Shown here piece after piece: positions 9,022 to 21,524 of a stretch of DNA of 64,000 nt. The position numbers and the translations under genes are program-made. The notes below the pieces were generated by a model, which worked only from the letters and a program-made list of their open reading frames with translations, made no database searches and was not told where the DNA came from. Within the stretch, counting starts at the first letter, position 1; each line of letters begins with the position of its first letter. Location: assembly GCA_035293565.1 (NCBI GenBank), contig DATGMP010000006.1, positions 1 through 64,000 on the forward strand. Direction: 5' to 3'. The DNA comes from DATGMP01 sp035293565 (lineage in GTDB: Bacteria > Pseudomonadota > Alphaproteobacteria > BOG-932 > Roseiterribacteraceae).

Positions 9022-10514
9022 AGGATTTGCGCCAAGACTGCGATCAGGAAGACGGTCGCGCCCAATCCCAGGCTGACGGGGTCGCGGAGCGCAAAAAGGA
9101 TCGGATCGTCATGCATCTCTCTGCGCGACGCGCGGAGCCACATATGCATGATCCAATATCCCAGCAAGCCCAACCCGACCCATAGAATTTCGGGGCCGCG
9201 ATATTGGCTGAAGGCGCTGCGGCTCACATCGGAGACATAGAGCGAGAAGATGACCAGCGCGGCGACGCCGAAGGCGATCCCGGTGGTGAGAAGAAAGGGC
9301 TCATCCCGCAATCTGTAGCCGCGCCCCGCTATTGCGACCGACTTCGGATCCAGCGCGCCGATTTCGACGACGCGCTTCATGAAGGCGAGGCTCGTGAAGA
9401 AGAATAGCGAAAAGATGAGCACCCATTCGGAGATCGGCGTCTCATAGGCGAAAGCTCCCGCGATGATCCGCGTGGTGAACAGAATCGCCACCACGAGCAC
9501 ATCGACGATCGCCAGGCGCTTCAGACCCAGCGAATAGGCGAGCGTCAGCCCGAAATAGGCCAGCAGGGTAATGCCGATATTCAGGCTCGTGACCAGGGAG
9601 AGCGTGAGGCCTGCGGCAACGAGGATGACCGCTGCCGGCACGGCGATCGCGACAGAAAGCGCGCCGCTTGCCAGCGGCCGATTCCGCTTTCTGGGATGCA
9701 GGCGGTCGGCGACGATGTCGGTCAGATCGTTGATCAGATAAGTTCCGCTCGTCACGGCGCAAAAGGCGACGAAAGCGGCGATGAATTTCATCAGTACGAC
9801 GGGGGTGACATTGTCGAGCGCCAAACCGAGCGTCACGAAGATCAGCAGATTTTTCGCCCATTGGTGCGGCCGCATGGCGCGCAGCAACGCGGGCCCGGTC
9901 GTGGCACGCGGCGCGATCTCCTGGACATCGAGGCCGGTCGCTCTGATGCGCCGCCGTGTCGAGGCCGAGATGCCGACCGCAAATCGCTCGCTCGCCACCT
10001 GCCAGACCGGTATGTCGGCCCGGCTGTCGCCCACATAGGCGAAACCGTCCGGATGACGCTCGAGGAGGAATTTTGCTTTCCTCATTCCTTTGAGATTGAC
10101 GCCGTCGCTCGTGCCGAAGATCCCATCAAATCCCGCATTCCCGCAGGCCCGATCGAGCAGATCCTGATGCGCCGCCGATACGAGCTCGACGCGGCGTCCC
10201 TGCGCCTTCGCGGCTGCGATCAAGGCGAGCGTTTCGGGCCGCCGCGGGAACAGGTCGGATCGCAAATCGGCGCCGGCGAGCTCGGCGAGCCTGCGCTTCA
10301 GAGTCTCGCGGCCGCCCAGGATCCAGAAGGGCAGGAGAAAGATGATCCAGGGTCTCGCCCGAAGAACCGCCACGACGCATTCATGCAGCGAATCGACCAT
10401 CGTGAAGGTCTCGTCGAAATCGACGCAGAGCACCCGGCTGCGAATGATGAAGCGCTGATCCAATGCGGCGGTGGCGCCGCCTTCGCCTTCCGATAGAGCC
10501 TCGACCTGCATCAT
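9018..10514 (-). CDS. HAD phosphatase-UbiA prenyltransferase fusion (polyprenyl-phosphate phosphoribosyltransferase-like)
   Basis: A 498-residue two-domain protein. Residues about 25-205 form a HAD phosphatase with the DxDxT nucleophile motif (CVDFDETFTMVDS) and the acidic motif VGDSRADIPVW. Residues about 215-498 form a nine-helix UbiA domain with the prenyl-PP binding type motif LINDLTDIVADRLHP (NDxxDxxxD) and the second-half YSLGLKRLAIVDV. In mycobacteria the UbiA enzyme joins decaprenyl phosphate to PRPP, and the 5-phosphate must then be removed; the fused HAD domain could do the second step. ATG 10514 is chosen because it overlaps the previous TGA as ATGA; the longer open frame is a shadow. 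Fused versions of these two domains are known in other Gram-negatives. Confidence 0.85.
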   Translation of the reverse strand: MMQVEALSEGEGGATAALDQRFIIRSRVLCVDFDETFTMVDSLHECVVAVLRARPWIIFLLPFWILGGRETLKRRLAELAGADLRSDLFPRRPETLALIAAAKAQGRRVELVSAAHQDLLDRACGNAGFDGIFGTSDGVNLKGMRKAKFLLERHPDGFAYVGDSRADIPVWQVASERFAVGISASTRRRIRATGLDVQEIAPRATTGPALLRAMRPHQWAKNLLIFVTLGLALDNVTPVVLMKFIAAFVAFCAVTSGTYLINDLTDIVADRLHPRKRNRPLASGALSVAIAVPAAVILVAAGLTLSLVTSLNIGITLLAYFGLTLAYSLGLKRLAIVDVLVVAILFTTRIIAGAFAYETPISEWVLIFSLFFFTSLAFMKRVVEIGALDPKSVAIAGRGYRLRDEPFLLTTGIAFGVAALVIFSLYVSDVSRSAFSQYRGPEILWVGLGLLGYWIMHMWLRASRREMHDDPILFALRDPVSLGLGATVFLIAVLAQIL

Positions 10515-11539
10515 CGCCCGGCCTTGCCGCCCGATAGTCGCAGCGCGGCAGGCATGGCGAGGCAGCCTACCGCCACGGCAAACCAGAGGGTCGCCAACCG
10601 AATGAGCGCCGTAGCCGCAAGCGCGGGGGTCAGATCCATGCCAGTTTGCAACAGCAGGGCCACCATCGTGCCTTCCATCCCCCCAAAGCCGGCGGGCAAT
10701 AGAATAGCCACACCCACCATCATCGAAAACGAGAATATGAAGACCGTCGTGAGGATCGGGAGGGTTTGGCCCATCGAGGAAAGCACCCAATAGAAGGCGC
10801 CCGCCTCGGCCAACCAGGCCAACGTGCCGAGCAGAAGCGCTAGCGCGAGGATGCGGGGCGAGCTCAGCTTGCCGAACTGCCTCAGCGCCGTCCGGATGCG
10901 AATGAATAGCGATCGCCCGCGGCCGATCCGACCATAAGCCCATCCGACTGTTCTTATCAGCAGCTTCGGCCGCAGCAGGAGAATGGCGGCCAGCACCACC
11001 GCCCCGCCGGCTATGGCGGCGATCCAGGCGAGGCGGGTGAAGGCGGAAATCCCGATCGCGGCCAGGAGCAGGATCGCGAGCGCGTCGCCAACCCAATCGC
11101 CGATGACGAGCGGCGTCGTGCGTTCGATCCGATATCCATGCCGCCGGTTGAGGAACCAGAGTCTGACGAACTCGCCGATCTTGCCGGGCGTGATCGTCAT
11201 GGCGAAACCGGCAAAATAATAGAGCGCGGATTCGCGCCACGAAACGCGGACGCCCAGACGGTCCGCGAAAAGCTTCCAGCGTGTTGCCCGCAGCAGAAAG
11301 TTGACGAGCGACAGTCCGAGCAGGGCGAGGAGCGTCCCCGCATCGACCGCGCGAAGCTTGGAGACAAAGCCCCCTTCGTCATGTGCGGCAACGGCCGCGA
11401 ACGCGGCGACGAAGACGATGACAGCGAGCAGCGCCCATCGCTCCAAATGGAACACGCGTCCCGGCGCCAGCGAGTCGAACCCGCCGGGCTTATTGTCGCG
11501 CGCTCGCGGATAAGCGGACGACCCGCTTCCTGTGCTCAT
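10511..11539 (-). CDS. LPG-synthase transmembrane-region (UPF0104/AglD-like) family protein, copy 2
   Basis: A 342-residue membrane protein with about eight hydrophobic helices. It carries the family-typical segments NFLLRATRWKLF, FAGFAMTITPGKIGEFVRLW and LPAGFGGMEGTMVALL, seen in the flippase/LPG-synthase TM superfamily. Members are linked to lipid-carrier or glycolipid handling, and some act as flippase-like partners of polyprenyl-sugar pathways. It overlaps both neighbours by four bases (ATGA), which fixes ATG 11539. The longer open frame is rejected as antisense noise. Next to a second, weakly similar copy it may move the polyprenyl-phosphate sugar across the membrane; this is inference. 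Confidence 0.7.
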   Translation of the reverse strand: MSTGSGSSAYPRARDNKPGGFDSLAPGRVFHLERWALLAVIVFVAAFAAVAAHDEGGFVSKLRAVDAGTLLALLGLSLVNFLLRATRWKLFADRLGVRVSWRESALYYFAGFAMTITPGKIGEFVRLWFLNRRHGYRIERTTPLVIGDWVGDALAILLLAAIGISAFTRLAWIAAIAGGAVVLAAILLLRPKLLIRTVGWAYGRIGRGRSLFIRIRTALRQFGKLSSPRILALALLLGTLAWLAEAGAFYWVLSSMGQTLPILTTVFIFSFSMMVGVAILLPAGFGGMEGTMVALLLQTGMDLTPALAATALIRLATLWFAVAVGCLAMPAALRLSGGKAGR

Positions 11540-12501
11540 GAGGCGGCTCTGAGCGCGGGTTCGCGTCGCATGACGAGCCAGACCAGGAGGCCCGGAAGGT
11601 ATGCGATTATGTTGGCCACACCGAAAGCAAGGGATAGCGTCACCGCGAGTTCTGGCCGGATGCCGAAAAGGCCAAGCCCGTAAGCCATCGCGCCTTCCCG
11701 CACGCCCCAGCCTGCGATCGAGATCGGCAGGACGAGCAGCAGCATCACGACAGGATAGACCAGCATGATGGCCTCGAATGACGCTGGAACGGCCAAGGCT
11801 TGCGCAAGAACCCAAACCGCCAGCGAATTGAAGCTTTGGGCGACGGTCGCTATTGCCAGCACCCGCAGGCCGGCGCCGGAGCGGAGAAAGAGCCTCTCCG
11901 CGCCGGCACTGAAATCGGCGAGCAATCGGACCTTGCCGAGAAGGGGCAGAAGGCGTCCGAAACGGTGCCAACCCACCAGCAAGGCAAAGGCGCCGGTCGT
12001 CGCAAGCCCGATCAGGGGGAGGAGATAGCGTTGGGTGGCGAGCGGAAGCATCGGCCAGAGGAACGGCGCGCCGGCCTCGATCAGCACCACCAACCCTAAA
12101 AGAGTCGAAACGCGATCGACCACCACTGTCGTCGCCGCGGCCCTGAGACCGATGCCTCGCTGGCCGGCGAGCAGCACGCGCATACCATCGCCGCCGATGC
12201 CCGACGGAAGCACCAGGTTGAAGAAGCAGCCGGCAAGGCCGATGAGCGAGGCCGGAACAAAGGGCAGGCTCTCGCCAAGCCCTGTCGAAACGGTGGTCCA
12301 ACGAAGCCCGATCAGCGGCGCCTGGAACAGCAAGGCTGCGACGGCCAGCATCAAAAGGCCGGGGTTTGCACCGGCGAACACCTGCACGACCTCGCGAGAA
12401 TCGAGATTGCGGACCGCGAGCCAGAGGAACAGGACGGAGCCGGCGACCTTCAGTGCGGCCATCAGCGCGGGCTTCAATCTGCTGCCTTGGGTCGCGACCA
12501 T
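11536..12501 (-). CDS. LPG-synthase transmembrane-region (UPF0104) family protein, copy 1, first gene of operon
   Basis: A 321-residue polytopic protein from ATG 12501, where an AAGGG lies about 10 bases upstream. An in-frame ATG at 12573 would add 24 mostly basic residues and cannot be excluded. The segments APLIGLRWTTVSTGLG, FFNLVLPSGIGGDGMRV and ISIAGWGVREGAMAYGLGLF match the family pattern, in which glycine/proline loops separate helices. It is the first gene of a nine-gene minus-strand operon in which nearly every junction overlaps by four bases. A candidate promoter lies at 12650-12679. The role is probably membrane glycolipid transport or synthesis; no catalytic domain is present. Confidence 0.7.
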   Translation of the reverse strand: MVATQGSRLKPALMAALKVAGSVLFLWLAVRNLDSREVVQVFAGANPGLLMLAVAALLFQAPLIGLRWTTVSTGLGESLPFVPASLIGLAGCFFNLVLPSGIGGDGMRVLLAGQRGIGLRAAATTVVVDRVSTLLGLVVLIEAGAPFLWPMLPLATQRYLLPLIGLATTGAFALLVGWHRFGRLLPLLGKVRLLADFSAGAERLFLRSGAGLRVLAIATVAQSFNSLAVWVLAQALAVPASFEAIMLVYPVVMLLLVLPISIAGWGVREGAMAYGLGLFGIRPELAVTLSLAFGVANIIAYLPGLLVWLVMRREPALRAAS

Positions 12502-12649
12502 GATCGGCTGGCCCTTCGCTGATCGGGAGTTGGTGCCGCGCACGAGAGATTTTCTACGTTCGCGCCCCGCCATCTACCGAAAGAAGAAGAGGCTCGCAAG
12601 CTCGCACAACCGTCATGCCGATAAGCATAACGTCATAATGCGCTAAAGC

Positions 12650-12679
12650 ATCATAAATTTTCTGTTATATTAATAGCAA
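12650..12679 (-). promoter_or_regulatory. Candidate sigma70-type promoter of the nine-gene glycan operon
   Basis: On the minus strand TTGCTA (12679-12674) and TATGAT (12655-12650) are spaced by 18 bases in a markedly AT-rich patch between divergent GC-rich genes. Transcription would start near 12643, just upstream of the LPG-synthase-TM gene. Judged by eye only; the hexamers are near consensus but not perfect. Confidence 0.4.
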
Positions 12680-12757
12680 TTAATCGGCGTCGACTATGAA
12701 CATTCGGCGTCCGCTAACTAAAAATCCCCTCGAGGGCGCCATTGCTTTTGCCGAGAT

Positions 12758-13594
12758 TTATTCCGCCGGAGGGCGTCCGCCCGACGGCATTCCGCGCGGC
12801 CCCATCGGCGGCATTTCCTGCTTGGTATAGCCGGCTGGAAGCTCGAAGGCGTCGGCGGGAATCGATTTGTGCTCGACGCTCTGCAGCGTCCCGACGATCT
12901 CTTCCCGGCCGCCCGGCTCGGCGTGGGTTGTCTCCACCGGGACGCCGTCGAAGCCGATTTGCTTGCTCATCGCGTCGAAATCGTAGAGCGCCCCCGCCTG
13001 CGCGGCGACGCCTGCCAACCCCTGCTGCATGAAGGAGCCGAAGCTGATGAATGCCTTCAGATCGTCGCGGGTAAGGCCGACCTCCGACAGCTTGGCGATG
13101 CACATGGTGACCTGCTCCACGCCATTCACACTCATCTTGTAGGGCGTGCAGGACCATTGACCGACCGTCTTGGAGCCGCCGGCCTTGGTCCACGTCACCT
13201 GCCGCGGCTGCGCCGGTCCCCCTGCGGGCATGCCCCGCTTTGCCATCATCGCCTCGATCTGCTTGCGCTGCTCGGGCGGCATCGATTGCAGGCTCTGCTG
13301 CATCTGAGCCATCGCGGCGCTCATCTGCGAACGCATCTGCTGCATCGATTCTGGCGTCAGCTCGCGATAGGTGTGATCGCTCGGATGGATCATCCAAACC
13401 TTATGGAGGTCGGTGCGATAGATTATCTCCTCCTGGGGGTTGCTCATCCGCAAACGATCGGACTCCAGTGAGATCGTGCTCGTCGCCGCTTCATCGCTGC
13501 CGGTCGTCTTGAGCGTGATCACCGCGCCGGCGAGCGCCGTGCCGCTCAGCAGAGAGCACATGGTTGCTCCGGCCAGCATTGCCTGATACCGCAT
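12758..13594 (-). CDS. Secreted DUF4412-like protein
   Basis: A 278-residue exported protein. The signal peptide is MRYQAMLAGATMCSLLSG followed by TALAGA. The mature part has a beta-rich start (ITLKTTGSDEAATSTISL), a Met/Gln-rich helix (MQQMRSQMSAAMAQMQQSL) and a C-terminal Pro/Met-rich tail. The central TWTKAGGSKTVGQWSC...VTMCIAKLSEVG block resembles the conserved part of DUF4412 proteins. ATG 13594 is preferred over ATG 13600 because AAGGGGAG then sits at normal spacing. It starts 11-17 bases after lepA and is probably co-transcribed with it. Function is unknown. Confidence 0.65.
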   Translation of the reverse strand: MRYQAMLAGATMCSLLSGTALAGAVITLKTTGSDEAATSTISLESDRLRMSNPQEEIIYRTDLHKVWMIHPSDHTYRELTPESMQQMRSQMSAAMAQMQQSLQSMPPEQRKQIEAMMAKRGMPAGGPAQPRQVTWTKAGGSKTVGQWSCTPYKMSVNGVEQVTMCIAKLSEVGLTRDDLKAFISFGSFMQQGLAGVAAQAGALYDFDAMSKQIGFDGVPVETTHAEPGGREEIVGTLQSVEHKSIPADAFELPAGYTKQEMPPMGPRGMPSGGRPPAE

Positions 13595-13611
13595 TCCCAT
13601 CTCCCCTTCTT

Positions 13612-15432
<1,821 letters not shown>

Positions 15433-15472
15433 GGGCCGGGAACATAGGGGCGCGGTCGGGGCGCCGCAATGA

Positions 15473-15507
15473 GGGAGGGTTTCTGCCGGGTCGGCAGGAC
15501 CCCTCCC
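15473..15507 (-). terminator. GC-rich hairpin between acnA and lepA
   Basis: GGGAGGG (15473-15479) pairs with CCCTCCC (15501-15507), and an inner CTGCCG/CGGCAG stem is separated by a short internal loop. It lies downstream of the acnA remnant on the minus strand and upstream of lepA. Only a very short T run follows, so factor-independent termination is possible but not certain. Confidence 0.4.
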
Positions 15508-15588
15508 TTTCGAGCTGATCGCAGAGACGGGCTAGCGGGAACCCGCCAAAGAGGCGGGATACGCCTCGCTATTCCGCGCGCACGTTCC

Positions 15589-18266
<2,678 letters not shown>

Positions 18267-18401
18267 GGGGAAATGCCTTTCAGGAGGGGCCCAGAGCGCC
18301 GGCCAGGCTGACCGACGCCGCGTGTTGCAGTGCATCTAGCCCAGTTTGACAAGACGATCAAACGCCGCATTTTAGCATCCGAGCCCACGATCGGACGAGC
18401 C

Positions 18402-18755
18402 ATGACCATCAGCGACCCGCATCCGGAAAAGCCCGGTTGGGACACCACCCCGCCGGACGCGCGCGCCCTCCTGGCCCCCTACCGGCGGCGGATCGACGAG
18501 CTCGACGCGCAGATCATCGCGCTGCTGGGCGAGCGTTTCGACGTTGTCCGGCAAGTCGCGGCGCTCAAGGCGGAGCACGGCATTCATCCGGTGCTCGCCG
18601 ACCGGTTGGAGCAGGTTGTGGTGCAGGCCAAAGCTCATGCCGAACGGGTCGGCTTCCCGGCCGACGTGGCGGAGCGGATCTACCGGGCCTTGCTCGACGC
18701 CGCTTGCCGGCTTGAGGCGGACCTCATCCCGACGGACCGAGCCGCCGGCCCGTGA
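18402..18755 (+). CDS. Chorismate mutase (AroQ class)
   Basis: A 117-residue all-helical protein. The AroQ pattern is RRRIDELDAQIIALLGERF followed by VRQVAALKAEHG, which places the conserved Arg, Asp and Lys/Glu residues of the active site. It would convert chorismate to prephenate for Phe/Tyr synthesis. ATG 18402 (MTISDP) is chosen over an in-frame ATG further upstream that extends toward acnA. Its TGA overlaps the GTG of ccmA, so it leads the cytochrome c maturation operon. There is no functional link beyond co-transcription that I can see. Confidence 0.8.
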   Translation: MTISDPHPEKPGWDTTPPDARALLAPYRRRIDELDAQIIALLGERFDVVRQVAALKAEHGIHPVLADRLEQVVVQAKAHAERVGFPADVAERIYRALLDAACRLEADLIPTDRAAGP

Positions 18756-19396
18756 GCCGTTTCACCGGCTCTGGGATCGCCTGTCGCCGCGGCCACAGGG
18801 TCGTTTTTTCGGGCCTCGATTTCACAGTTGAAACTGGGGGCGCCCTGGTGCTGGTCGGCCCCAACGGCAGCGGCAAATCGAGCCTGCTCAGGCTGATGGC
18901 CGGCCTGCTCGCGCCTTTCGCGGGCAAGCTGGCCTGGGACGGGCTTCCGGTCGCCGACGATCCGGGCGCGCATCGTGCGCGGATCGCCTATCTCGGCCAT
19001 CTCGACGCGATCAAGCCGATGCTGAGCGTGCGGGAATCGATCGGCTTCTGGGCCGATCTCAGGGATCGCGCCGCTTGGGTCCAGCCCGCAATGGACGTGC
19101 TCGGCCTAGCCGATCTGGCCGATCTGCCGGCGCGGTTCCTGTCGGCCGGCCAGCGACGGCGTCTGGCGCTAGCGCGGGTGATCGCGATGGCGCCGCCCCT
19201 CTGGCTTTTGGACGAGCCGACGGTCGGACTGGATACGCGGTCGATCGCGGCGTTGGAAACTGCGCTTGCCGCGCACCGGCGCACCGGCGGGATAGTGGTG
19301 GCGGCCACCCACGCGCCGATCCTGCTCCCGGACGCAGGTCGCCTCGACCTCGCTGAATTTGCTCTCCCGCAGAGCGCCTTGGCGGAGGCGCTGTGA
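18752..19396 (+). CDS. ccmA: Heme exporter ATP-binding protein CcmA
   Basis: A 214-residue ABC ATPase. Walker A is GPNGSGKSSLLRL, the signature motif LSAGQRRRLALAR, and Walker B LWLLDEPTVGLD. With CcmB it uses ATP to release holo-CcmE from the CcmC complex during cytochrome c maturation. The start is GTG 18752, overlapping the previous TGA by four bases. It is the first of nine ccm genes, each overlapping or nearly touching the next. Confidence 0.95.
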   Translation: MSRFTGSGIACRRGHRVVFSGLDFTVETGGALVLVGPNGSGKSSLLRLMAGLLAPFAGKLAWDGLPVADDPGAHRARIAYLGHLDAIKPMLSVRESIGFWADLRDRAAWVQPAMDVLGLADLADLPARFLSAGQRRRLALARVIAMAPPLWLLDEPTVGLDTRSIAALETALAAHRRTGGIVVAATHAPILLPDAGRLDLAEFALPQSALAEAL

Positions 19397-20058
19397 AGAC
19401 CGCGCTCCGCCTGTTTCGGCACGATCTGGGGCTTCAGCTTCGCCAGGGCTCCGATCTCGTCGCGCCGATCGCATTTTTCGTGCTCGCGACGATCTTCGTC
19501 CCTTTGGCCGTGGGACCTGAGCCCAATCTGCTGGCGAAGCTTGCTCCGGGAATCATTTGGGTAACGGCGCTCCTCGCGACGCTGCTGGCGCTCGACCGGC
19601 TGTTCCAGCGCGATTTCGAGGATGGCAGCCTGGATCTCTTGGCGCTCTCGCCGATGCCGCTCGAGCTTGCCGTCCTGGCCAAGGTGACGGCCCATTGGGC
19701 GACCACCGGCCTGCCGCTGATCATCGTGGCGCCGCTGCTCGGGCTCATGATGCGGCTCGACGCCGGAAGCTATGCCGCGCTGGAGATCAGCCTCTTGCTC
19801 GGTACTCCCACATTGAGCCTGATCGGGGCGGTGGGCGCGGCCGTGACCCTGGGCGCCAGGCGCGGCGGAGCGCTACTGGCGATCCTGGTGCTGCCGCTCT
19901 ATGTTCCGGTCCTGATCTTCGCGACCAGCGCCGTAGGCGCCGTCGCCGAGGGACTGCCGGCACGACCGCATCTGCTGCTGCTCGCGAGCATGCTCGTACT
20001 GGGGATCGTATTGGCGCCCGTCGTCGCCGCCGCGGCGATCCGGAGCGCGTTGGAGTAG
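19393..20058 (+). CDS. ccmB: Heme exporter protein CcmB
   Basis: A 221-residue inner-membrane protein with six hydrophobic segments. The N-terminal LFRHDLGLQLRQGSDLVAPIAFF and central LDRLFQRDFEDGSLDLLALSP blocks (each quoted within family pattern) are typical of CcmB, the ABC transporter membrane subunit paired with CcmA. GTG 19393 overlaps the ccmA stop. It acts with CcmA, CcmC and CcmD on the heme chaperone CcmE in the periplasm. Confidence 0.95.
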   Translation: MKTALRLFRHDLGLQLRQGSDLVAPIAFFVLATIFVPLAVGPEPNLLAKLAPGIIWVTALLATLLALDRLFQRDFEDGSLDLLALSPMPLELAVLAKVTAHWATTGLPLIIVAPLLGLMMRLDAGSYAALEISLLLGTPTLSLIGAVGAAVTLGARRGGALLAILVLPLYVPVLIFATSAVGAVAEGLPARPHLLLLASMLVLGIVLAPVVAAAAIRSALE

Positions 20059-20068
20059 TTGTTTGGGA

Positions 20069-20812
20069 ATGGCCACCGCGTCGCGTTTCTCGCTGCACCG
20101 CTATGCCAACCCGGCCCAGTTCGAAAGGCTGGCGGGCGCGATCATGCCGTGGAGCACAGGATTGGCAGTGCTGCTGCTGGGCTCAGGCCTCTATTTCGGC
20201 CTTTTCGACTCCCCGCCGGACTATCAGCAGGGCGATTCCGTCCGGATCATGTATGTCCATGTTCCCGCCGCGATCATGTCGGAGATGGTCTATTACATGA
20301 TGGCGGCAGCGGCCGCTGCCGGGATCATCTGGAAGCATGCGCTGGCGGACGTGTTCGTGAAGGCGGCGGCGCCATTGGGCGCCATCTTCACGCTGATCTG
20401 CCTGGTCGCGGGCTCGCTCTGGGGCAGGCCCACTTGGGGGGCCTATTGGGTCTGGGATGCGCGCCTTACGTCGGAGCTGATCCTCTTCTTCCTCTATCTG
20501 GGCTATATCGCGCTCGTCGATGCTTTCGACGACCCGCAGCGCGGGCTCAAATTCGGGGCCATCTGGGTGCTGGTGGGCGTCGTCGACCTGCCGATCATCA
20601 AATTCTCGGTCTATTGGTGGAATTCGCTGCACCAAACATCGAGCCTGTTCGCCAAAGGCGGCCCATCGATCGCGACCGGGATGCTGATCCCGCTTTTGTT
20701 GATGATCGGCGGCTTCGCCTTCTTCTTCGTCAGCGTGGTTTTGCTCCGGGTCGACAGCGAACTGCTGGCGCGCCGGATACAGGCTTGGCGCACGGCGGCT
20801 GGGGAAGGCTAG
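20069..20812 (+). CDS. ccmC: Heme lyase/handling protein CcmC
   Basis: A 247-residue six-helix membrane protein. The tryptophan-rich WWD-type segment is WGRPTWGAYWVWDARLTS, and flanking histidines (MYVHVPAAI and NSLHQTSS) are the usual heme ligands. CcmC loads heme covalently onto CcmE. ATG 20069 (MATASRFSLH) is chosen; a TTG two codons earlier is also in frame. It begins ten bases after ccmB. Confidence 0.96.
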   Translation: MATASRFSLHRYANPAQFERLAGAIMPWSTGLAVLLLGSGLYFGLFDSPPDYQQGDSVRIMYVHVPAAIMSEMVYYMMAAAAAAGIIWKHALADVFVKAAAPLGAIFTLICLVAGSLWGRPTWGAYWVWDARLTSELILFFLYLGYIALVDAFDDPQRGLKFGAIWVLVGVVDLPIIKFSVYWWNSLHQTSSLFAKGGPSIATGMLIPLLLMIGGFAFFFVSVVLLRVDSELLARRIQAWRTAAGEG

Positions 20813-20877
20813 GTGCGGCAAAGGCGTCGATTGTATCGGCCAGGCCTGGCGCCTAACTGAGGGCGAGAGAAACGCGC

Positions 20878-21072
20878 GTGCATGATCTGGGGACCTTCTT
20901 CGCCATGGGCGGCTATGGGGACTATGTCTGGCCGGCCTATGGGCTGACGGCGGCGGCCTTCGCCGGCATTGTCGCCTGGACTCTGCGCACCCTTCGCCTT
21001 CGCAGGCGGCTGGAGCGGGAGTTGGCCGCTGTCGGCCAAGCACGGCGTCATCGCCGCGAGGCGCGGTCATGA
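20878..21072 (+). CDS. ccmD: Heme exporter protein CcmD
   Basis: A 64-residue single-pass membrane protein. The N-terminus GGYGDYVWPAYGLTAAAFAG is the CcmD signature, with the conserved Tyr-Val-Trp-x-x-Tyr, and is followed by a helix and a charged tail rich in Arg. CcmD helps release holo-CcmE from CcmABC. The start is GTG 20878, and the gene overlaps ccmE by four bases. A gap of 65 bases to ccmC is the largest inside the operon core. Confidence 0.9.
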   Translation: MHDLGTFFAMGGYGDYVWPAYGLTAAAFAGIVAWTLRTLRLRRRLERELAAVGQARRHRREARS

Positions 21073-21524
21073 CGCGGCGCGCGAAACGGCGTCTGCAGGC
21101 GCTGGTGCTGGGCATGAGCGGACTATCGGTCGCGACCGTGCTGGCCCTGCTCGCGTTCCGGGATAACCTTACCTATTTCTACAGCCCCAGCGATATTTCC
21201 GCCGACCATGTCTCGCCCGGCCGCACCATCCGCCTCGGCGGCATGGTCGAGGCGAACAGCGTCAAGCACGAGGGCAGCACCACCGAGTTCCGCGTGACGG
21301 ACAAGGTCTCGACCATTGGCGTCACCTATACGGGGGCGCTGCCCGACCTGTTTCGCGAAGGCCAGGGTGTCGTGACCGAGGGCAAGCTGCGTCCCGACGG
21401 CACTTTCGCCGCGGACGAGGTGCTTGCCAAGCATGACGAAAAATACATGCCGCCGGAAGTCGCCAAAGCGCTTCAGCATGCAGGCGAGCGGCAGCACGCA
21501 ACCAGCACGCTCAAGGTACAATGA
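21069..21524 (+). CDS. ccmE: Cytochrome c maturation heme chaperone CcmE
   Basis: A 151-residue periplasmic protein anchored by an N-terminal helix after the basic start MTRRAKRRLQ. The OB-fold contains IRLGGMVEANSVKHEG. The heme-binding segment VLAKHDEKYMPPEV carries the conserved His that binds heme covalently and the nearby Tyr. It ferries heme from CcmC to CcmF. ATG 21069 overlaps ccmD, and the stop overlaps ccmF. Confidence 0.97.
   Translation: MTRRAKRRLQALVLGMSGLSVATVLALLAFRDNLTYFYSPSDISADHVSPGRTIRLGGMVEANSVKHEGSTTEFRVTDKVSTIGVTYTGALPDLFREGQGVVTEGKLRPDGTFAADEVLAKHDEKYMPPEVAKALQHAGERQHATSTLKVQ

Noticed and set aside
10515..11240. Upstream extension of the HAD-UbiA frame
   Set aside because: It lies inside the LPG-synthase-TM gene in another frame; the HAD motif begins only after ATG 10514.
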